Positions 52,118 through 62,700 of a DNA stretch of 64,000 bases are shown one piece after another. The notes beneath the pieces were generated by a model, which saw only the letters and a program-made list of their open reading frames with translations, was not told the origin of the DNA and did not search any database. The translations under genes were made by a program, and so were the position numbers. How positions within the stretch are numbered: the first letter of the stretch is position 1; every line of letters starts with the position of its first letter. The DNA lies in assembly GCF_001556045.1 (NCBI RefSeq), contig NZ_LSIC01000177.1, positions 1 to 64,000 of the forward strand, written 5' to 3'. This stretch comes from Bradyrhizobium sp. CCH5-F6. GTDB taxonomy: Bacteria > Pseudomonadota > Alphaproteobacteria > Rhizobiales > Xanthobacteraceae.

Positions 52118-53671
52118 TTACCAAAAGCCCCGCTGCATCGGCTGCGTCGATTGGTAATACTGATACTGGCCGCGCCGGCGCGGATTGGCCGGTTGCACAT
52201 AGGGATCGCGCGGGAAGAAGAAGCCGAAACCGTTACCGCCGTTGTCCCAGCCGTCATCGCTCGCGATCATCGCAGGCGCGGTCGGCTTGCGCGTGATGAA
52301 ACCGCCTTGCGGCTCGTTGCTCAGCACCGCGACGAATTCGGTGCGGTAATTGGTCTCGCTGCTCAGGGGCTCGTCCGAGACGACGATCGACGAGCGCGGC
52401 AACGCGGTCGGTCCGATGCGATCCCATACCTCCTGCGGAATGGTGATGCGGTCGAGCGCGTTCCTGGCCTCGTCGCCGTTTTCGATCGTGACGACGTTCC
52501 AGCGCAGGCCCGTGTCGGTCTTCGCCATCGCCGTGAAGATATGCGTGCCGAGCGGCTGGTCCGGATTGCGGATCGTGACGGGAACCTCGATGCTGGTGTC
52601 GAACACCTCGCCACCGCCGTCGGGCGCCGGCTTGTGGGTGTTCCGCCGCACGTAAAGCTTCTGCGTCGCGCGGCTGATGTAGACCGAGACCGGCTCGCCC
52701 GCGAGCTTTGCGTCGGTCGCCGCCTTGACGGCGTCGGCTTTCCTGGCCGCGGCCGCCTTCGCTGCTTCCTTCGTGGCGGCCACTGCATCCCGCTTCGGCT
52801 GCGCGTCTGCCCGGGCGGCCTCGAGCTGCGTCGCCGCGTCGGCAGCCTTGGCCGCCGCCTTTTGCTGCAACTCCTCGGCCTTGGCGCGGGCCTGATCGGT
52901 CTTGGCGTTCGCGAGTGTCTTGTCGGCGAAGGCGAGCTCGGCATCCGCGCGGGCCTTCCGCTGCTCCAGCTTGCGCAGCGCGGCGGGGAGCGAGGCAGCT
53001 TCTTTCGCGGCAGCCGAGGCTGCCTTCTTGGCGTCGTCGGCGGCCCTCGTAGCCTCCTCGGCCTCCGCGGCGAGCTTGTCGGCCCGGCCGGGCACCGCCG
53101 CGATGGCCTCCGCCTTCGGTACGAACAGCGAGGGATGAGAGAAGTCCGTCGGGACCGTGTCGTGGGGCGAGACGATCACCCGCATGCCGATATAGGTCTT
53201 GTCGAACACATTATCGGCAAAGCCGAACGGCATCCGCACGCAGCCGTGCGAGGCGGCATAGCCGGGCAGCGGCCCGCCATGCAGCGCGATGCCGTTCCAG
53301 GTGATGCGCTGCATATGCGGCATCCAGGCATCGTCGTACATGCTCGAGCGATGCTCCCGGTTCTTCTCGACGATGGCAAAGACGCCAGCCGGCGTCTCGC
53401 GGCCCGTGGTGCCGGTCGAGACCGGCGCACGCATGATCCAGCCGTCGGCATCGTAGAACGTGATCTGCTGGCTCTTGATCGACACGATCGCCATGATCGG
53501 CTCGCCGGCCTGGCGCGGCGCCACCGCCTCCGCCGCCTGGCGCGCCTGTTTGGCGCCGCTCGCCGGCGTCGCCGCCGCAACCATCACCAGGCTTGCCAGC
53601 GCGAGGATCCCGGCAGGCCCCCGACGCCGCATCGCTACGGTGGATTGCGCCGTCGTCAGTCGGTTTTTCAT
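52118..53671 (-). CDS. L,D-transpeptidase (YkuD) with a coiled-coil spacer
   Basis: 517 residues. A signal-like segment covers residues 14-40 (MRRRGPAGILALASLVMVAA). The YkuD domain at about 55-175 has the catalytic GYAASHGCVRMPFG with its Cys and His. Residues 190-330 are Ala/Lys/Glu-rich coiled coil. A C-terminal domain with ARNALDRITIPQEVWDRIG follows. It should form 3-3 peptidoglycan cross-links or attach proteins in the periplasm. The second half is unlike the minimal enzymes. Confidence 0.88.
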   Translation of the reverse strand: MKNRLTTAQSTVAMRRRGPAGILALASLVMVAAATPASGAKQARQAAEAVAPRQAGEPIMAIVSIKSQQITFYDADGWIMRAPVSTGTTGRETPAGVFAIVEKNREHRSSMYDDAWMPHMQRITWNGIALHGGPLPGYAASHGCVRMPFGFADNVFDKTYIGMRVIVSPHDTVPTDFSHPSLFVPKAEAIAAVPGRADKLAAEAEEATRAADDAKKAASAAAKEAASLPAALRKLEQRKARADAELAFADKTLANAKTDQARAKAEELQQKAAAKAADAATQLEAARADAQPKRDAVAATKEAAKAAAARKADAVKAATDAKLAGEPVSVYISRATQKLYVRRNTHKPAPDGGGEVFDTSIEVPVTIRNPDQPLGTHIFTAMAKTDTGLRWNVVTIENGDEARNALDRITIPQEVWDRIGPTALPRSSIVVSDEPLSSETNYRTEFVAVLSNEPQGGFITRKPTAPAMIASDDGWDNGGNGFGFFFPRDPYVQPANPRRRGQYQYYQSTQPMQRGFW

Positions 53672-53948
53672 GCCATCCTCGGTCGAAATGCCAGTGCGCC
53701 TGTGCCGATCACGCGTCAGATTGGAATCATTGAATTAAGAAATCGCAGCCGCCTTACGTTCCGTCTGTGGCGAGATTCGGCACGTTCCGGCGACAAATCT
53801 CTCATATACGACGGTTCGCGCAGGCGGAAGGCGGCCTCGGCCGAGGTCGGCCCGAAGCTGGCCTCGATCGCTGCGGCAGAATGTCCGGGTAACCTTTTCG
53901 TGCGCCATGCGGGCTGGCGCCGGGCGGAGGCACGCCGCCCGATGCTCG

Positions 53949-55385
53949 CTAGACGCCGAGCGCCTTGCGGTTCAACGTTCGCAGGAAGCGCAGCGACAGC
54001 GTTCGCACGTTCGCAACATTCAGCAGCCAGGCCGCGGCGGCATAGGCAAGGCCGCCGGCGAGACTGACGACGACGAGCGACACGAGGCCGGTGCCGCCCG
54101 CTTGCGATCGCGCGACCAGGATCGCCGCCGCCATCACCGCTGCGGAGGCGGCAACGCCGGCGAGGCGATTGAGCTCGAACGGGACCGGATGGGCGCGATG
54201 CATCAGGACGACGGCAACGAGCAGGCCGATCGCCTCGGTCGCCAGCGTCGCCAGCGCCGCGCCGTAAAGGCCATGGCCGGCGATCAGCGCGAACATCAGG
54301 ATCACGCTGACCACGAGCGTGAGAAAGGATTGCGCCGCCAGCATGAAGGGCCGTTCGGCGAGCTGAAAGCTGATCTGCACATAAAATTGATTGGCGATGC
54401 CGAACAAGCGGGCGAGTACCAATGTCGGCAGCAGCGCCGAGACGCCGGCGCGGAAGTCGATGCCGACCAGCGTGCCGGCGACCTGGTCCGCGGCGAGCGC
54501 GAGCCAGACGGCCACGGGCGCAACGACGACGAGCAGCAGCTCGAGGCTTTCGGTCAGCCGCTGGCGTGTCGTTTCGGCGTTTTTCTCGGACAATGACCGG
54601 AACACCAGCGGCACGGTCGCCGCGGCGACGCTGGATGCGATCATGACCATGAACTGGCGTGGCAGATCGGCGGCAACGCCGAAGATGCCGGCAGCGTCCT
54701 TGCCGAGCAGATAGGCGACAATGAGCCGGTCGCAGGCCGAATAGACGGCAACGGACAGTCCGGCCAGCGTCAGCGGCAGGCCGTAGCGCGCCAGCTGCAT
54801 GAACTGGCTGCGCTGGAAGCGCGCGATCCTGGTGCGGTCGCCGACGATATTCAGGATGATGCCGGCGAGCGACCCCAGACCAAACGCGGCGAGCAGCCCC
54901 ACGCCTCCCCAGCCGAGCCAGATGCCGAGCAGACCGAAGCCGACGCTGGAGACGCTGCGCACGATCGAGATCATCGCGAAGCGGTAGGGACGCAACTTGG
55001 CGCGTTCGAACTCCTGGCCGACATCGACGGCATTGGCCATGATCGCCACGAACATGCTGGCGAGCAACAGCTCGACGCTCACATCGCTGCGGAGCAGGAA
55101 GACCAGCGGTGTGGTGGCGCAGAGCACCGCAGCCGTGAGCGCGAAGGCGACAATCGCCGTGCCGCGAAAATCGACCTCCGCCGACATCGCCTGATAGCGG
55201 GAGACCGACAGCTTGATCCAGGCGAAGAAGACCGCGCCCAGAATGCCCGCAAGGCTGATGCCGACGACATAGACGCCGTACTCCGCCGGGCTCAGCAGCC
55301 GCGTATAGGCCGTAACAGCGAAGAACCCCACCGCCGCAGGCAGGATGTAGGCGACCAGGTAGATCGAGAAATGGCGGTTCAGCAT
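53949..55385 (-). CDS. Polysaccharide flippase (Wzx/MATE-like)
   Basis: 478 residues with about 12-14 TM segments. The N-terminus FAVTAYTRLLSPAEYGVYVV is the typical Wzx opening. It should flip lipid-linked oligosaccharide across the inner membrane for surface polysaccharide assembly. It diverges from the glycosyltransferase gene at 55640 across 254 bp. Confidence 0.88.
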   Translation of the reverse strand: MLNRHFSIYLVAYILPAAVGFFAVTAYTRLLSPAEYGVYVVGISLAGILGAVFFAWIKLSVSRYQAMSAEVDFRGTAIVAFALTAAVLCATTPLVFLLRSDVSVELLLASMFVAIMANAVDVGQEFERAKLRPYRFAMISIVRSVSSVGFGLLGIWLGWGGVGLLAAFGLGSLAGIILNIVGDRTRIARFQRSQFMQLARYGLPLTLAGLSVAVYSACDRLIVAYLLGKDAAGIFGVAADLPRQFMVMIASSVAAATVPLVFRSLSEKNAETTRQRLTESLELLLVVVAPVAVWLALAADQVAGTLVGIDFRAGVSALLPTLVLARLFGIANQFYVQISFQLAERPFMLAAQSFLTLVVSVILMFALIAGHGLYGAALATLATEAIGLLVAVVLMHRAHPVPFELNRLAGVAASAAVMAAAILVARSQAGGTGLVSLVVVSLAGGLAYAAAAWLLNVANVRTLSLRFLRTLNRKALGV

Positions 55386-55639
55386 GCGAGGACGGGACCG
55401 TTGGCGGCCATCAGGATTAACGAGACGTTAAGGCAGTTGGACTTTGTTGTGACGATCGGATTGCGGCGCTGGCATCGGCAAAGATAGCCGCATAAGCCTG
55501 CAAATCGGATCGCGAATGGAGCGAGCGCGCGGTTATCGCGCGTTAGCGTTAAATTTGCCCTGTCCTTGAAGCGGCCGGCGCGATCACGGAAAAGGAGCAA
55601 TGATGGCGAAGCGTCGCTCGACTCCTCCGATGCGCTGAT

Positions 55640-56737
55640 GTGACCGACATGGACGTTGCCGAACCAACCCTGGTGAGACCGGCCCCGCTGCCGCGCCGCG
55701 GCACCGACGTGCCTGCGGTTCCTCCGGATGTCGGCGCAGGAGGCCGCGACAGGATGGTCCTCAACCTCTTTTTCGAAGAACGGGACGACCGCTGGTTCCC
55801 CGGCGACCGTCATCTCCGGCCGCTGCTGCGACGCTTGCTGCTGGGCAAGTCCTTCGTCAGCGGACAGCGGCGCGTCCTGCTCAATCTGTGCGCGGGCCTC
55901 GATCGGCTCGGCATCCGCTATCGCGTCAACGACTATCGCTACATCCGGAAGCACCCCGAGGAACTGGCCTGCATCATCGGCCGGCCGTTCGTGCTCGACT
56001 GGTTCAAGTGGAAGAACCCGCTCCTGCTCGGCGTCGCCATGTATGACCACCCGATCGATGCGCCGGAGAGTCTGAAGGACCTCGATGTGAGGCGCGTGCT
56101 GGTGCCGTGCGCCTGGTATGCCGACATGTTCCGTCCGCACTGGCCCCATGTCGGCGCCTGGCCCGTCGGCATCGAGACCGATCTGTGGACACCCGCGCCG
56201 GCGGATCGGAAGAGCGTCGACGTGTTGCTCTACGACAAGGTGCGCTGGGATCGCGACCGGTACGAGCGAGAGCTGATCGAGCCGATCCGCAGACATCTCG
56301 AGGCAAGCGGCCGTACCGTCGAAGTGATCCGCTACGGGCACTACAAGGAAGACGATTACAGGGCCGCGCTGGCGCGTTGCCGCAGCATGGTCTTCCTCTG
56401 CGAGCACGAAAGCCAGGGCATCGCCTGCCAGCAGGCGCTGTCGAGCGGCGTTCCTGTCTTTGCCTGGGACCGTGGCGGTCCGTGGCAGGATCCGAAATAT
56501 TTCCCGGACAAGGTGAGGTTCGAAGGCGACGTGTCCTCGGTGCCCTATTTCGACGGGCGCTGCGGCATGACCTTCGCCGATGCGGACGGCTTCAACGCCG
56601 GTTGGGGTCGCTTCTGGTCGCAGGTCGGCGCGGGCGACTTCGCGCCGCGCGACTATGTGCTGGACCACCTGACGCTCGAAAAGGGCGCGCTTCACTATTA
56701 CGAGATCGCCGAAGCGGCGATGCAGCGTCACGCGTGA
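55640..56737 (+). CDS. Glycosyltransferase (GT-B type)
   Basis: 365 residues from GTG 55640 (an ATG at 55649 is also in frame). The donor-binding half has VEVIRYGHYKEDDYRAALAR, then FLCEHESQGIACQQALSSGV, the E-x7-E region of GT4-like enzymes. No TM. It should add a sugar to a surface polysaccharide. Its stop shares GTGA with the start of the GH10 gene, so the two are translationally coupled. Confidence 0.82.
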   Translation: MTDMDVAEPTLVRPAPLPRRGTDVPAVPPDVGAGGRDRMVLNLFFEERDDRWFPGDRHLRPLLRRLLLGKSFVSGQRRVLLNLCAGLDRLGIRYRVNDYRYIRKHPEELACIIGRPFVLDWFKWKNPLLLGVAMYDHPIDAPESLKDLDVRRVLVPCAWYADMFRPHWPHVGAWPVGIETDLWTPAPADRKSVDVLLYDKVRWDRDRYERELIEPIRRHLEASGRTVEVIRYGHYKEDDYRAALARCRSMVFLCEHESQGIACQQALSSGVPVFAWDRGGPWQDPKYFPDKVRFEGDVSSVPYFDGRCGMTFADADGFNAGWGRFWSQVGAGDFAPRDYVLDHLTLEKGALHYYEIAEAAMQRHA

Positions 56738-57801
56738 TTAGGCTCGACAGACGCGAATTTCTCCTCGGCAGTGCCGCTGTGCTCGCGGCAGGCGCATCTG
56801 CGTCCGCCGTGCCGGCATCGAAACGCGCCCAGCGCCGTCCCGGCTTTGGCGCCGCGGCGACGCTCTGGGACCTGCAAGCCGATCCCAGGCTCGGCGAGGC
56901 CATCAGCACCTATTGCACGCAGGTGGTGCCGGTGCTCGAGCTGAAATGGCCGATGCTGCGGCCGGACGCGCATACGTTCGCCTTCGAACGTGCCGACGCA
57001 ATCCTGGATTTCGCGCGGGCGAACGATCTTACGATGCGCGGCCACGCGCTCGCCTGGTATCACGACATTCCGGACTGGACCAAGCAGATCAAGGACACCA
57101 AGGGCGTCGAGCGCGCGTATCTCGACCACATCGGCACCGTCGTCTCCTACTACAAGGACAAGCTGACGTCGTGGGACGTCGTCAACGAGCCGATTCCGGA
57201 CAATCCCAGCAGTCCGAAGGACCGGCGCGACACGTTCTGGACGCAGCATCTGGGTCAACGCTGGATTCCGCTGGCATTCCGCACGGCGGCCGCGGCCGAT
57301 CCCTTCGTCAAGCTCGCGATCAACGAATACGACATCGAGTCGGCGAAAGATTCGTTCATCGCCAAAAGGGCAGCCTATCGTAACCTCATCATGGACTTGC
57401 TCGACCAGGGGGTTCCGCTCCACGCCGTGGGTCTGCAATCGCATCTGCACGCCGAGCTCGAGATCGACACGCACGGGCTCGCCGAGTTCGTCGCCGAGCT
57501 GCGTTCCTGGGGGCTCGAAGTGCTCGTCACCGAGCTCGACGTCGACGACCAGAAGCTCACGGGGACACCGGCAGAGCGGGACGCCATCGTCGCCAAGCGC
57601 GTCGACGATCTGCTGACGGCGATCTCGACCAGCGGGCCGGTGCGCTCGATCCTGACCTGGGGCATCTCGGACCGCTACAGCTGGATCAACGGCACCTTCG
57701 CCCGCAAGGACAAGCAGCCGAACCGTCCGCTGCCGCTCGATGGCGAGTTCAAGCCGAAGCCGTTCATGGACGTCATCAGCAAGTTCACGAAGGACGCTTG
57801 A
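56734..57801 (+). CDS. GH10-family glycoside hydrolase with Tat signal (endo-xylanase-like)
   Basis: 355 residues from GTG 56734. A twin-arginine signal, LDRREFLLGSAAVLAAG, starts near residue 3. The GH10 catalytic pair is the acid/base Glu in WDVVNEPIPD and the nucleophile Glu in VLVTELDVDD; SHLHAELEI and LTWGISDRYSWI are also conserved. GH10 enzymes cut beta-1,4-xylan and related chains. Coupling to a glycosyltransferase suggests it trims or releases the cell's own polysaccharide rather than feeding on plants (inference). Confidence 0.9.
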   Translation: MIRLDRREFLLGSAAVLAAGASASAVPASKRAQRRPGFGAAATLWDLQADPRLGEAISTYCTQVVPVLELKWPMLRPDAHTFAFERADAILDFARANDLTMRGHALAWYHDIPDWTKQIKDTKGVERAYLDHIGTVVSYYKDKLTSWDVVNEPIPDNPSSPKDRRDTFWTQHLGQRWIPLAFRTAAAADPFVKLAINEYDIESAKDSFIAKRAAYRNLIMDLLDQGVPLHAVGLQSHLHAELEIDTHGLAEFVAELRSWGLEVLVTELDVDDQKLTGTPAERDAIVAKRVDDLLTAISTSGPVRSILTWGISDRYSWINGTFARKDKQPNRPLPLDGEFKPKPFMDVISKFTKDA

Positions 57802-57806
57802 GGATT

Positions 57807-57828
57807 CATCTCTCCAGTCGGGGAGATG
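57807..57828. terminator. Hairpin between convergent GH10 and DUF6492 genes
   Basis: CATCTCTCC (57807-57815) pairs with GGGGAGATG (57820-57828) over 9 bp with one G-U pair and a 4-nt loop, 6 bp after the GH10 stop. A weak T-stretch follows. It is a likely shared terminator. Confidence 0.5.
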
Positions 57829-57855
57829 TAATCCGAGATCAACAGCTCGCAGATT

Positions 57856-58809
57856 TCAGCTCTGGCGTGCCTTCACTTCGAACTCGGCCGCATCTTCCAT
57901 ATGGTCGGGCGACAGGCTCGGGCTGCGACGGTCGCGCGAGCTGAGGCGGAACACGTCGCGGATGTCGTCGATCGAGGTCGACGAATAGGACTGGATGCAA
58001 AGCGCGACCTGCTCGGGCGAGGCCGTGCGCATCATCGCCTCGATGGACGGGCGGTCGAGCGGCGTGTCATCCCAGTGCGAGACCGCGATGCTGTCTTCGG
58101 TGACCCGATGGGTCGCCAGATGCTCGGGCGAATTGTCGACGAAAATGCCGTACAGCAGGTATTCCGAGAACTTCTTCTTCCGGCACAGTGCAAGCGCCCA
58201 GCTGAGGCCCGTCGCCGACTTGATGGCGTCGGTCATCGCACGCGCGGTGCCCTTGTCCCAGACCAGCGCGTTGCCGACATAATCGTCTGCCGGGAACGAG
58301 CGCTGCTCGATCCCAAGAAGTTGATCCACGGTGCGGAGCCACACGCCATGCACCGGGTGGTCCGCGCCGATCGCCTTGCGGGTGACGAAGAGGGGCGTCT
58401 TCTCACCGCCGGCGTACTGGCTGACGTCGAATTCGCGGAAGAACAGATTGTCCGAATCCAGGATGCAGACGCGCTGCTCGGGCGCATTGAGGACCCCGGC
58501 GATCTTCAGGATCTGCTGGATGTGCCAGCCATGCACGGGTGACGACAGCAGCGACAGCCAGACGCGCCGGCTGCTGAGGAACTGGAGGGCCGGCGGAACC
58601 GCGAACAGCCATTTCGGCAGGTAGCGCGAGGCCGGAACGATGACCCGCTTGTCGGAGGCGAACCGCGCGAACAGCGGCACGTCCTCATCGTTAACGAGAA
58701 CATAATGCCGCGTGTATCCCGAGAGCCAGGTGTCGATGCTCTCGCTGAGCAGCGAAAAGCGCTCGATATCCTTGGCGTAGCTGGCAGTCAGCAGGGCAAC
58801 GGAATGCAT
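57856..58809 (-). CDS. DUF6492-like protein, probable glycosyltransferase-fold
   Basis: 317 residues from ATG 58809 (MHSVALLTASYAKDIERF). LSSRRVWLSLL, CILDSDNLFFREFDV (a DxD-like pair) and VWDKGTARAMTDAI recall GT-A-type sugar transferases. No TM or signal. It belongs to the polysaccharide locus by position. The assignment to DUF6492 is from memory; the sugar is unknown. Confidence 0.7.
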   Translation of the reverse strand: MHSVALLTASYAKDIERFSLLSESIDTWLSGYTRHYVLVNDEDVPLFARFASDKRVIVPASRYLPKWLFAVPPALQFLSSRRVWLSLLSSPVHGWHIQQILKIAGVLNAPEQRVCILDSDNLFFREFDVSQYAGGEKTPLFVTRKAIGADHPVHGVWLRTVDQLLGIEQRSFPADDYVGNALVWDKGTARAMTDAIKSATGLSWALALCRKKKFSEYLLYGIFVDNSPEHLATHRVTEDSIAVSHWDDTPLDRPSIEAMMRTASPEQVALCIQSYSSTSIDDIRDVFRLSSRDRRSPSLSPDHMEDAAEFEVKARQS

Positions 58810-58904
58810 GGCGCGCGCTCGAATGGCAATCAGCCCGCACTCATAGCGGCAATGCGGGGCGCTGGAAACTTGCGATCGCAATCAAGGTAAAGCGACACGA
58901 AGTA

Positions 58905-59699
58905 TCAGCCATCCGACGGCAGCCCCTGCGCGAGGCCGCGAAAGCGCAGCGGCGCCAGGGCTGACGCCCGCTGCCACCAATCGGCGACGCGGTCGTCGAG
59001 CGCGGTGGTGCCGCGGCCCTGGCCGGGGAATATCCGGATCTGCTGGATCGCCTCGGCCTCAAACACCCTGCCCTTGCGCGTGATCCTGAGGGCGGCGCCC
59101 TCGCGGTCCCGCTGGGTCAGCGGCACCAGAAGACGGCCGCGCGGACGGAGCGACTCGAGCCAGAGCGGATGGGGCTGCGAGAAGCCGGCATGCACGATGA
59201 TGACGTCGGCGGGCTCGCCGATGTCCTCGCATCCGTCGCCGTTGACGACCGTGACGTTGCGATATCCGCGCAAGTGGTTCGCGGCGCGGGCCGCGAGCCG
59301 ATCGTCGCACTCGATCGCGCATACGCTGCCCTTCGGACCAACCATTTTTGACAGCACCGCGGAGAAATAGCCTAGTCCGCAGCCGATCTGCACGACGCGG
59401 TCTTTTTCCCCGACATCGAGCACGTCGATGAAATGCGCCCACAGGCTCGGCAGCCCCGTGTCGAGCCTGCGACGGGCGTCGATCGCGACCAGCACATTCT
59501 CGTAGAGATGAATGGGATCGGCATCGCGCGTCAGCCGGTAGCTGCGCGCCGCCTCGCCCTTGATGCGCCAGGGTCCTCTCGGCAGAAAATCCTCGCGCGG
59601 GACGGTGGCAAGCGCCTCGAGCAGGCGCTTTGAGGAAATCCGCTCGCGTTTTGCAATCCTCTCCACATAGCGCGCACGCGCGGCGGCGAGATCGCTCAT
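58905..59699 (-). CDS. Protein-L-isoaspartate O-methyltransferase-like methyltransferase
   Basis: 264 residues. Motif I is VVQIGCGLGYFSAVLSKMVG, followed by VCAIECDDRLAARAANHLRG and VNGDGCEDIG. The N-terminal half (ALATVPREDFLPRGPW) is that of the PCMT family, which methylates damaged Asp residues or, in divergent members, other substrates. The ATG at 59699 is 1 bp after the cyclase stop, so the two are coupled. Confidence 0.85.
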   Translation of the reverse strand: MSDLAAARARYVERIAKRERISSKRLLEALATVPREDFLPRGPWRIKGEAARSYRLTRDADPIHLYENVLVAIDARRRLDTGLPSLWAHFIDVLDVGEKDRVVQIGCGLGYFSAVLSKMVGPKGSVCAIECDDRLAARAANHLRGYRNVTVVNGDGCEDIGEPADVIIVHAGFSQPHPLWLESLRPRGRLLVPLTQRDREGAALRITRKGRVFEAEAIQQIRIFPGQGRGTTALDDRVADWWQRASALAPLRFRGLAQGLPSDG

Positions 59700-59700
59700 G

Positions 59701-62700
59701 TCAAGGCGCGGCCTGTTCACGAACGAACGCGTCCGCGCCGAGTTCGTTGACCAGCTGCATCGCCTGCTTCAGGTCCGGCGTATGGAATCCCTCGCTGAAC
59801 TTTCCGACAACGGGCACGAGCAGGAGACTTGCGGCCTCGCGCTTGCCGGTCTCGAGCCATATCCGCGCGAGGCTGGCCGCGGTGCGAAGCTCCCAGGACA
59901 GCGCGCCCTGCCTGCGCGCGACTTCCAGCGAGAGGCCGAACAGATCCTCGGCCTCCTGTACCGACGCCGGCTCGCCGTCCGATAGCGTGATCTCGCCTTG
60001 CAGGCGATAGACTTCGGCGAGGTAGGAGTGATCGCCGGTCCGTCTTGCGGTCGCGAGCGCACCGTCGAGGGCACGCAAGGCGGCGTCGCGCATCCTGACC
60101 TTTGAATAGGCCTCCGCGAGCAGACAGCGGAACCAGCAGCCGGCGAGCCAGGAATCCATCGCCTCGTACTCGTCGAGGCCGAGGCGCATCTGGCTGAGCC
60201 CTTCTTCGGCTTCGCCGAGCTGCGCCAGCGCCCAGCCGCGCAGGATCGCCGCCTGCTGCTTCCAATGCAGGAAATTGTGCTCGGTGGCGATGATCATGGC
60301 GCGGTTGGCGTGGTCGCGCGTGCCCTCGACGTCGCGCAGATGCTGGCAGAGATACGCCCCGAATACGAGCGCGAAAGCGAGGGTGAACGGATGACGCATC
60401 TTCTCCGCATTGGCGATCGCCTGCTCGCTGTGCTGCCGCGCCGCATCGGGTCGGCCGAGGAACCATAGCAGGTAGCCGAGATAGGACAGCGAGACGACGC
60501 CGGGATCGGTGCCGTGCCGCTCCATCAGATCGGAATGCAGATCGGGGCTGTAGAGGCTGATACAGCGATGCAGGTGATGTTGCGAGGCGGCAAAACGCCC
60601 GCGATAGAGCATGGTCATCGCGATCGAGCGGTGCGCTTCCATCAGGTACCCGGTCTGCTGTGCCGGCTTCGCCCGCTCGTTCAGCCGCGCGCGCTTGGCG
60701 AACCTCAGCAGCTCGACGCTGAGATCGTGCGCGCGGGTGAGATCGGCCCGGATGAAATGGCAGACCCAAAGGCCCCGGGTCGCAGCGAAGGCCTTTTCGT
60801 CGTCATCGAGCTGCTGGCCTAGCTCGAGCGCGCGGATGTAGTTCTCCTCGACCTCCTGCACCGCATAGCCTTTGGCCGCGATCAGCGCGTTGCCGAGCGC
60901 AATGCGCAGCTCGAGCTCCGTTTCGTCGGCGCCCTGCATGCGGGCATTGGCCTGCACGACGCTGAGGCCCCGGCGCAGATGGCCGATCGCTTCCAGATTG
61001 GCACCTGTCTTGGCCGCCTGCTTGCCGGCCTTGAGCCAGAAGCTGGCGGCGCCCTCGCTCTGGCCGGATTCGGTCAGATGATGGGCGAGCAGCTCCGGTT
61101 CGCGCTCGGTCTTCTCCGGATACATTTCGGAGAGCACCTGGACGATCCGGGAATGCAGCTTGCGGCGCTCGCTGTGCAAGAGGCTCGCATGGGCGGCGTT
61201 CTGGATCATCACGTGCTTGAAGGAGTAGAGCGCGTCGGGCGGATGGCCGCGCCGCATGATCAGCCCCGCCTCCTCCAGGTGATTGAGCGCAGCCTCGATC
61301 TGTTCGGCGGGCGTGTTGGCGACCGCGTGGAGCGTCTCGTAGGAAAACTCGCGGCCGATGGTGGCGCCGATCTGCGCGATCCGCTTGAACGGCCCCATCC
61401 GGTCGAGCCTCGCCATCAGCGAGTCCGTCAAGGTTGCCGGGATTGCGAGCTGCCGCCACGGCCCCGACAGCACGTAGCGGCCGTTGCGCTCGGTCAGCAG
61501 GTTGGATTCGAGAACCGTCTTGGTCAATTCTTCCAGGAACAGCGGCACGCCGTCGGTCTTGACGATGATCTCCTCGACGACCTCCTTGGGCATCTCTCGC
61601 CCGGCGACGCGCTCGACCAGCGTCGTGCGGAGCTGCCGGCTCAGACGGTTCAGGACCACGGTGGTGATGTGCGAATGCGCGTTCCAGCTCGGCTGGAATT
61701 CGGAGCGCGCGGTGACGGTGACCAGGATCGGCCGGTTCTGCACGCGTTCCACCAGCAGGTCGATCACCTCGCGGGAGGTCGGGTCGATCCAGTGCAGATC
61801 CTCGAACGCGACCACCAGCGGCATCTCGCGCGCAAGGCCGAGGAAGTGACTGACCAATGCCGCGACGGTCGCGTCCTTCTGCTGCTGCGGCGACAGCCCG
61901 AGCGGCGGATAACGATCGCCGGTCGGTATCGACAACAGCGCGGCAAACAGCGGCGTCACCTGCTCGACGTCGCCATGAGCGGCGGCGATCGCGGTCTCGA
62001 GGCTCGCCAGCGACACTGCGGAGGAATCCTCCCGGTCGAGGCCGAGGGAGAATTTGAGCTGCTCGACGAACGGATGGAATGCGGTGGAGGTGTAGTAAGG
62101 CGAGCACTGGAGCGAGACTTGCCCATGGCGGTCGCCCGATATCCGCTCGAAGATTTCCTGGATGATGCGCGACTTGCCGATCCCGGGCTCGCCGAACTTG
62201 ACGACGACCTGGCCGTCGCCGTCCTTGGCCTGCTGCCAGCGCCCCATCAATAGCGCGATCTCCTCCTCGCGGTTGACGAGCGGCGTCAGCCGCGTGCCCA
62301 TGGCTGCGGCGAAGCGGGTCTCCACCCGCGAGGCGCGCACCACGTGCCAGGCCTGCGCCTTCTCGGAGATGCCCTTCAGCTCGTGAACGCCGAGATTGTG
62401 ATAGTCGAACTTGCCCTTCAGCAGCGCCTGCGTCGAAGCGGAGATCACGACGCCGTTGGGCGGCGCCAGGGCTTGCAGGCGCGCAGCGAGATTGACGGTC
62501 TCTCCGACCGCGGAGTCGCGTTCTTCGGTGCCCTGCCCGACGAGGTCGCCGACCACGACGAGGCCGGTCGCGATCCCGATGCGGACGGCGGGTGAATGGC
62601 CGAGCGCACCGCGCGGCTCGACCGCGCGCGCCGTCGACAGCACCCGCACGATCTCGAGTCCGGCACGCACCGCGCGCTCGGCGTCGTCCTCATGTGCGGT

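Noticed and set aside
56107..56733. Fusion of an Arg-rich region to the GH10 enzyme
   Set aside because: The extension is an out-of-frame reading of the glycosyltransferase; the GTG at 56734 starts right before a twin-arginine signal.
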